Shown here in pieces: positions 60,950 to 64,000 of a stretch of 64,000 nucleotides of DNA (position 1 is its first letter; each line of letters begins with the position of its first letter). The translations under genes and the position numbers were made by a program. The notes under the pieces are model-generated. The model was not told the DNA's origin, made no database searches, and worked only from the letters and a program-made list of their open reading frames with translations. Origin of the DNA: WRHT01 sp031550525 (GTDB lineage: Bacteria > Desulfobacterota > Desulfovibrionia > Desulfovibrionales > Desulfovibrionaceae); contig JAVBON010000030.1 in the NCBI GenBank assembly GCA_031550525.1, positions 4,801-68,800 on the forward strand, written 5' to 3'.

Positions 60950-62132
60950 CAGCAGCACCATCAGCATATATAATATTCCCGTGAGTGTCTTTCCCGATAT
61001 GATAGGCTATAAATGTAGTTCTCTTAGCATTGTTATTTGGTTCAAAATCTAAATTAAATGTTCCAATTCGAACTGTTTTTATGTGCCCAATATGATCAAT
61101 AGCCCATGCTTTAGCACTGTTGCCATCTTCGCTCACCCAGAATAGATTTTGGTTTACCATTACGGCAGAATTAGAAACGCTGACTTTGGCAAGTTGTTCT
61201 GGAAGATCTTCGATCAGAGCTTCAGGGTTGGAAGAATTAGGGACAGCAAATACAACTTTTTTTGTTTCCCCAAGATAGACAATTCTTTCGATCGCTTGTT
61301 GTAGTAATATACCTCGGTAGCCGTCACCGACCTTGTGTGCTTCGTCAATTACAAGAGCGTCAACCCTAAAATCGCTATCGGAACCTAGAAAGTAGTGTAA
61401 TCTTTCCTGGGTAAATATACATAAATTGCTTTTTGTACTGCTTATAGAATATTTTGAAGGTATTGAAATGATGTTGGCGCTCAGTTCATTAATTTTAGCA
61501 AGATCGCGCAGGTCATTTTCAACTTGGTTAACTAGAGCACGTGTTGGTACAAGATAAACAATATTTATTTTGCTTCTCCGAACCTCTTCAATGATCCATT
61601 GTAAAAGAAGATACGATTTGCCAACAGATGTTGGGGCAGACAATGCTACACAATCAATATTGTTTAATGCATCCCATGCCGCCATTTGAAAGTCGTTAGC
61701 TGATATGCTCCCGGAAAGTAAATACAATTTATGTGAAAGATTCGATCGTTTGAAATTAAGGAACTGTGTTAGCCCAAATTCACGGTAATAATTTTCAAGC
61801 AATAATTCATTTTTAATTGCAAGTTCCAGTGAAAGGCTATTAGCCATTGAATTTAAAATTGAAGCAGCAGCAAGCTTGTGTGATTTCTGATAGCGTTTTG
61901 AGGTCAATGCATACTGAGCTATTCTCAATGCTACTTCGGAGTGGCTTAGTTCTGCTGATGTGGACAGAAGTGAAGAGCAATTCAAAAGGTACTCAATGCT
62001 AATATTGTTAGTATCGAATTCGTTTTTCTTTATATTATCAAATTGTGCAGACACTGAGTCAAAAAGTATTTGTTCATATTGGCTAGTAAATTCACCTTGG
62101 CTAAAAATCCAATCATGTATTTCAGGAGACAT
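60950..62132 (-). pseudogene. hamB: hamB N-terminal part: DEAD/DEAH helicase truncated by the IS
   Basis: About 394 residues of a large SF2 helicase. Walker A is SAPTSVGKSYLLLQ (about residues 165-172), motif Ia LVPTRALVNQ, motif II DEAHK (about 263) and a motif III-like VFAVPNSSNPEAL. The gene then runs into the IS and stops at 60912 within it. The start has AAGGGG upstream and lies 3 nt after hamA. In Hachiman, HamB is the DNA-sensing helicase; losing its second RecA-like domain should abolish unwinding. AT-rich codons contrast with the core genes. Confidence 0.8.
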
Positions 62133-62135
62133 CAG

Positions 62136-63131
62136 TTACCCCTTAATGATGGACTTGAATTGATTTCGAAATTCTTCAGCGTCTGGAAACGGAAGGTAAA
62201 TAACGTGTATGTCGAACGTATCTATATTGAATTCACCAATTTTTTTCTTAATATGTGACTTGATCCCTGGTAGCTCTTTCAAAATAAAATTCTCAGTTTC
62301 CTCAAGGTATTTATCGACTGGACAAGAGGATTCATGATTATAGCATCCCATAGTGGAACCAACAAAACAAATTGCTGAATTTTTTATATGATTAAACCCA
62401 GGAGAGTCAGGGTCAAGAAGTGTTTTAATTATTTCTGTGGTGTCGTTGTCTCCAAGGTCTAAAAAATTATTTAATAGTCGAATATCGTTATCTTGAGTCC
62501 CTCCATACTTGAATGGGGTGTCGAGAAAAGATTTTATTCCTTTTATTGCCTCAGTGAGAGCACCTGTAGCTGTTTTATGTATTTTTGATTCACACCAATA
62601 TAATCTGATTTTACCATCACTAGGGTCAATATCGGCATGAATCCCATCAGAACCTTGAAAATGCATTGCAGGAGTTGTTTTTAAGGACATCTTGCTGATG
62701 ATTTGAGGAATTTTTAGGACTCTTTCAGCGAACCAGAAGAGCAATAACTCACCCCCCTCGCCCGTGTCATCAAGCTCTACGAATAATTCTTTTGCCTCAT
62801 CATTAAGTTTTGAAAAAAGGTGTGTAGACCCTGTGTCTTGTAACTCTTTTATGGCCTCATTGATTCTTGATCGTGGAATTGCGTAGTCTATAGCAAATCT
62901 TGCTATAGACTGTATGAATGAATCTAAGCGAATTCTGCCATTGCCATCATTTTGCAGGCAATATACATGGCTCTGTGTTTTCGTGCCGTCAACAAGGATC
63001 TTGCTTTGTATCTCCATTAAGAAAGCGCTCAACTCATCAACCCTACCACGCGCAAATGAACCTAGCGAAAAATTCTCTGGCGTGGGACAAAAGGCTAGAA
63101 TATCTTCACGTCTTGGCAGGCTAGCACTCAT
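62136..63131 (-). CDS. hamA: Hachiman nuclease HamA (DUF1837)
   Basis: About 331 residues. The DUF1837 region (about 105-200) has GEGGELLLFWFAERVL, KMSLKTTPAMHFQGSDGIHA and RLYWCESKIHKT. The D...ExK pattern is the PD-(D/E)xK-type nuclease site expected for HamA, which degrades DNA when released by HamB. The gene overlaps none but is 3 nt from hamB, as in intact Hachiman operons. GGGGGAG stands 2 nt before ATG 63131; ATG 63155 is an alternative start. With hamB broken, HamA may be inactive, unregulated or itself drifting. Confidence 0.8.
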   Translation of the reverse strand: MSASLPRREDILAFCPTPENFSLGSFARGRVDELSAFLMEIQSKILVDGTKTQSHVYCLQNDGNGRIRLDSFIQSIARFAIDYAIPRSRINEAIKELQDTGSTHLFSKLNDEAKELFVELDDTGEGGELLLFWFAERVLKIPQIISKMSLKTTPAMHFQGSDGIHADIDPSDGKIRLYWCESKIHKTATGALTEAIKGIKSFLDTPFKYGGTQDNDIRLLNNFLDLGDNDTTEIIKTLLDPDSPGFNHIKNSAICFVGSTMGCYNHESSCPVDKYLEETENFILKELPGIKSHIKKKIGEFNIDTFDIHVIYLPFPDAEEFRNQFKSIIKG

Positions 63132-63299
63132 AGCTCCCCCAATAAAAAGTATCATAGGCTAGACATTATTTTATCGCATTCAGCCTAAAACAGCAAATAA
63201 GATAGACCCAGTGAAGTATGGTAAAATATTGACGACAATTTGCTAATAAATCTAGCAAGTTGTCTATGGGGTCGAGGGGGCCAAAGAGAGCAAGTCAAA

Positions 63300-63857
63300 T
63301 TAGCGTGAAAGCCCCTTTTTTCTAGGCTGCAATTCTGGGGTGGAAAGATCAATCTCGCGTTCCGGTTGAAAAGTGATACAGCCATTTTCCAGTGCTACGC
63401 GCTTACCCCATTTCTTAGCTGCATAGCGTTCAGCTATCCGTTGCGTTTTCACGCCATGGCTGGAAAAGAAAATCTCCTTGCCAGTGTCCCTAATAGTACC
63501 GCCGCTTTCCAGCGCGAAAATCACAATGCCCTTGCCGTCAATTCGGCGCTTGATTTCGCCAATCTCCGCGCCATCGGCGCTGGTCTCGGCGGTGATCTGC
63601 TCCATACGGAGAAACGCTCGTAGCTGCTTCTTGCCTTTGTGGGAAATATCGCCCCGCTCCTGTAGTTTGCGCTCCTTTTCGGCGTACTCGGCACGGATGG
63701 CTGTTTTGTCTGCATATTCGTTGCCGCGTTCCATCCAGCTTTTGACGAGTGGCTTTTGCCCTTGGGCCTGCTCCGGTTCGGCTACTTCCTTTCGGGAGCG
63801 CAGCACGGCCAGCGCCACCTCGTTGCCGTTCCCGGCTTCCAGCTTTAGAAAATCCTG
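63300..63857 (-). pseudogene. Fragment of an LPD7-type conjugation/mobilisation protein
   Basis: Open on the minus strand from just after a TAG at 63858 to a stop at 63300. The C-terminal part (SSHGVKTQRIAERYAAKKWG, VALENGCITFQPER) resembles the LPD7 domain found at the ends of plasmid relaxases and primases. QDFLKLEAGNGNEVALAVLR precedes it. The longest in-frame start is a GTG at 63818. It is probably the 3' remnant of a much longer gene; GC content is higher than in hamAB. Confidence 0.55.
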
Positions 63858-63860
63858 CTA

Positions 63861-64000
63861 TGACGTATATGGAATTTCCCGGCGGACGGCCTCGCGCTAC
63901 GGCAACATGCCAAGGCAGGTTCTCACAACGGCTTCCATCGTTCAATATATTGTGAGAGCAGTTTGGAAATTTTTGCACACAAAGAAATACGAAAGCATAA
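63861..64000. other. Window end, nothing recognised
   Basis: 140 bp with no supportable gene; reading frames here do not continue the LPD7-like fragment. Confidence 0.3.

Overview
The window reads as a chromosomal segment of a Desulfovibrionaceae-like (Desulfobacterota) bacterium. This is inferred from the mix of house-keeping genes, the NiFe-hydrogenase maturation genes hypD/hypE, a chorismate mutase/EPSP-synthase-like fusion of a type I associate with desulfovibrios, GTG/TTG starts and moderate GC. No rRNA gene and no complete tRNA gene was seen.

Layout. 0-3.2 kb (minus): a cut phosphate permease and a Ktr/Trk potassium system. 3.5-10.1 kb (plus): a Lon-like protease, an RsmB-like rRNA methyltransferase, plsY and hemC. 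10.5-12.7 kb (minus): a zinc-ribbon protein, a GmhA-like sugar isomerase and a CgeB-like glycosyltransferase. 12.9-29.5 kb (plus): a PAS-GGDEF-EAL protein, pyridoxal kinase, murI, the CM-EPSPS-like fusion, an aminotransferase, pgi, an NtrB/NtrC-like pair, recD2 and a family 2 glycosyltransferase. 30-35 kb (minus): hypE, hypD, an ABC-2 permease and an HlyD-type adaptor. 35.5-43 kb: a FadL-like porin, mntP, queH, comM and uvrC. 43.8-52.8 kb: a phage CII-like regulator, two tandem diguanylate cyclases, an FMN-binding protein, a ygiW-qseB-qseC-like signalling operon, an HD hydrolase and an EamA transporter.

Accessory end. 53.8-57.7 kb holds a complete hxsD-hxsB-hxsC-hxsA operon, the His-Xaa-Ser peptide-modification system with two radical SAM proteins and a secreted precursor carrying seven histidines at exact three-residue spacing. 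A divergent XRE regulator lies next to it, with a duplicated 13-bp site in front. At 58.0 kb the last 18 nt of a tRNA-Glu plus a terminator mark an island edge. Beyond it lie a Fic protein, a Hachiman (HamA/HamB) anti-phage locus whose helicase gene is broken by a 1.2-kb IS3-family element with loss of the middle of the gene, and a decayed conjugation-type fragment. The hamA/hamB DNA looks AT-richer than the core.

The intergenic spaces are unusually loaded with repeats: (i) hairpin elements arranged head-to-head between convergent genes; (ii) a mosaic repeat built from recurring modules; (iii) MITE-like palindromic elements sharing an internal core but with different, self-complementary ends, one nested in another.
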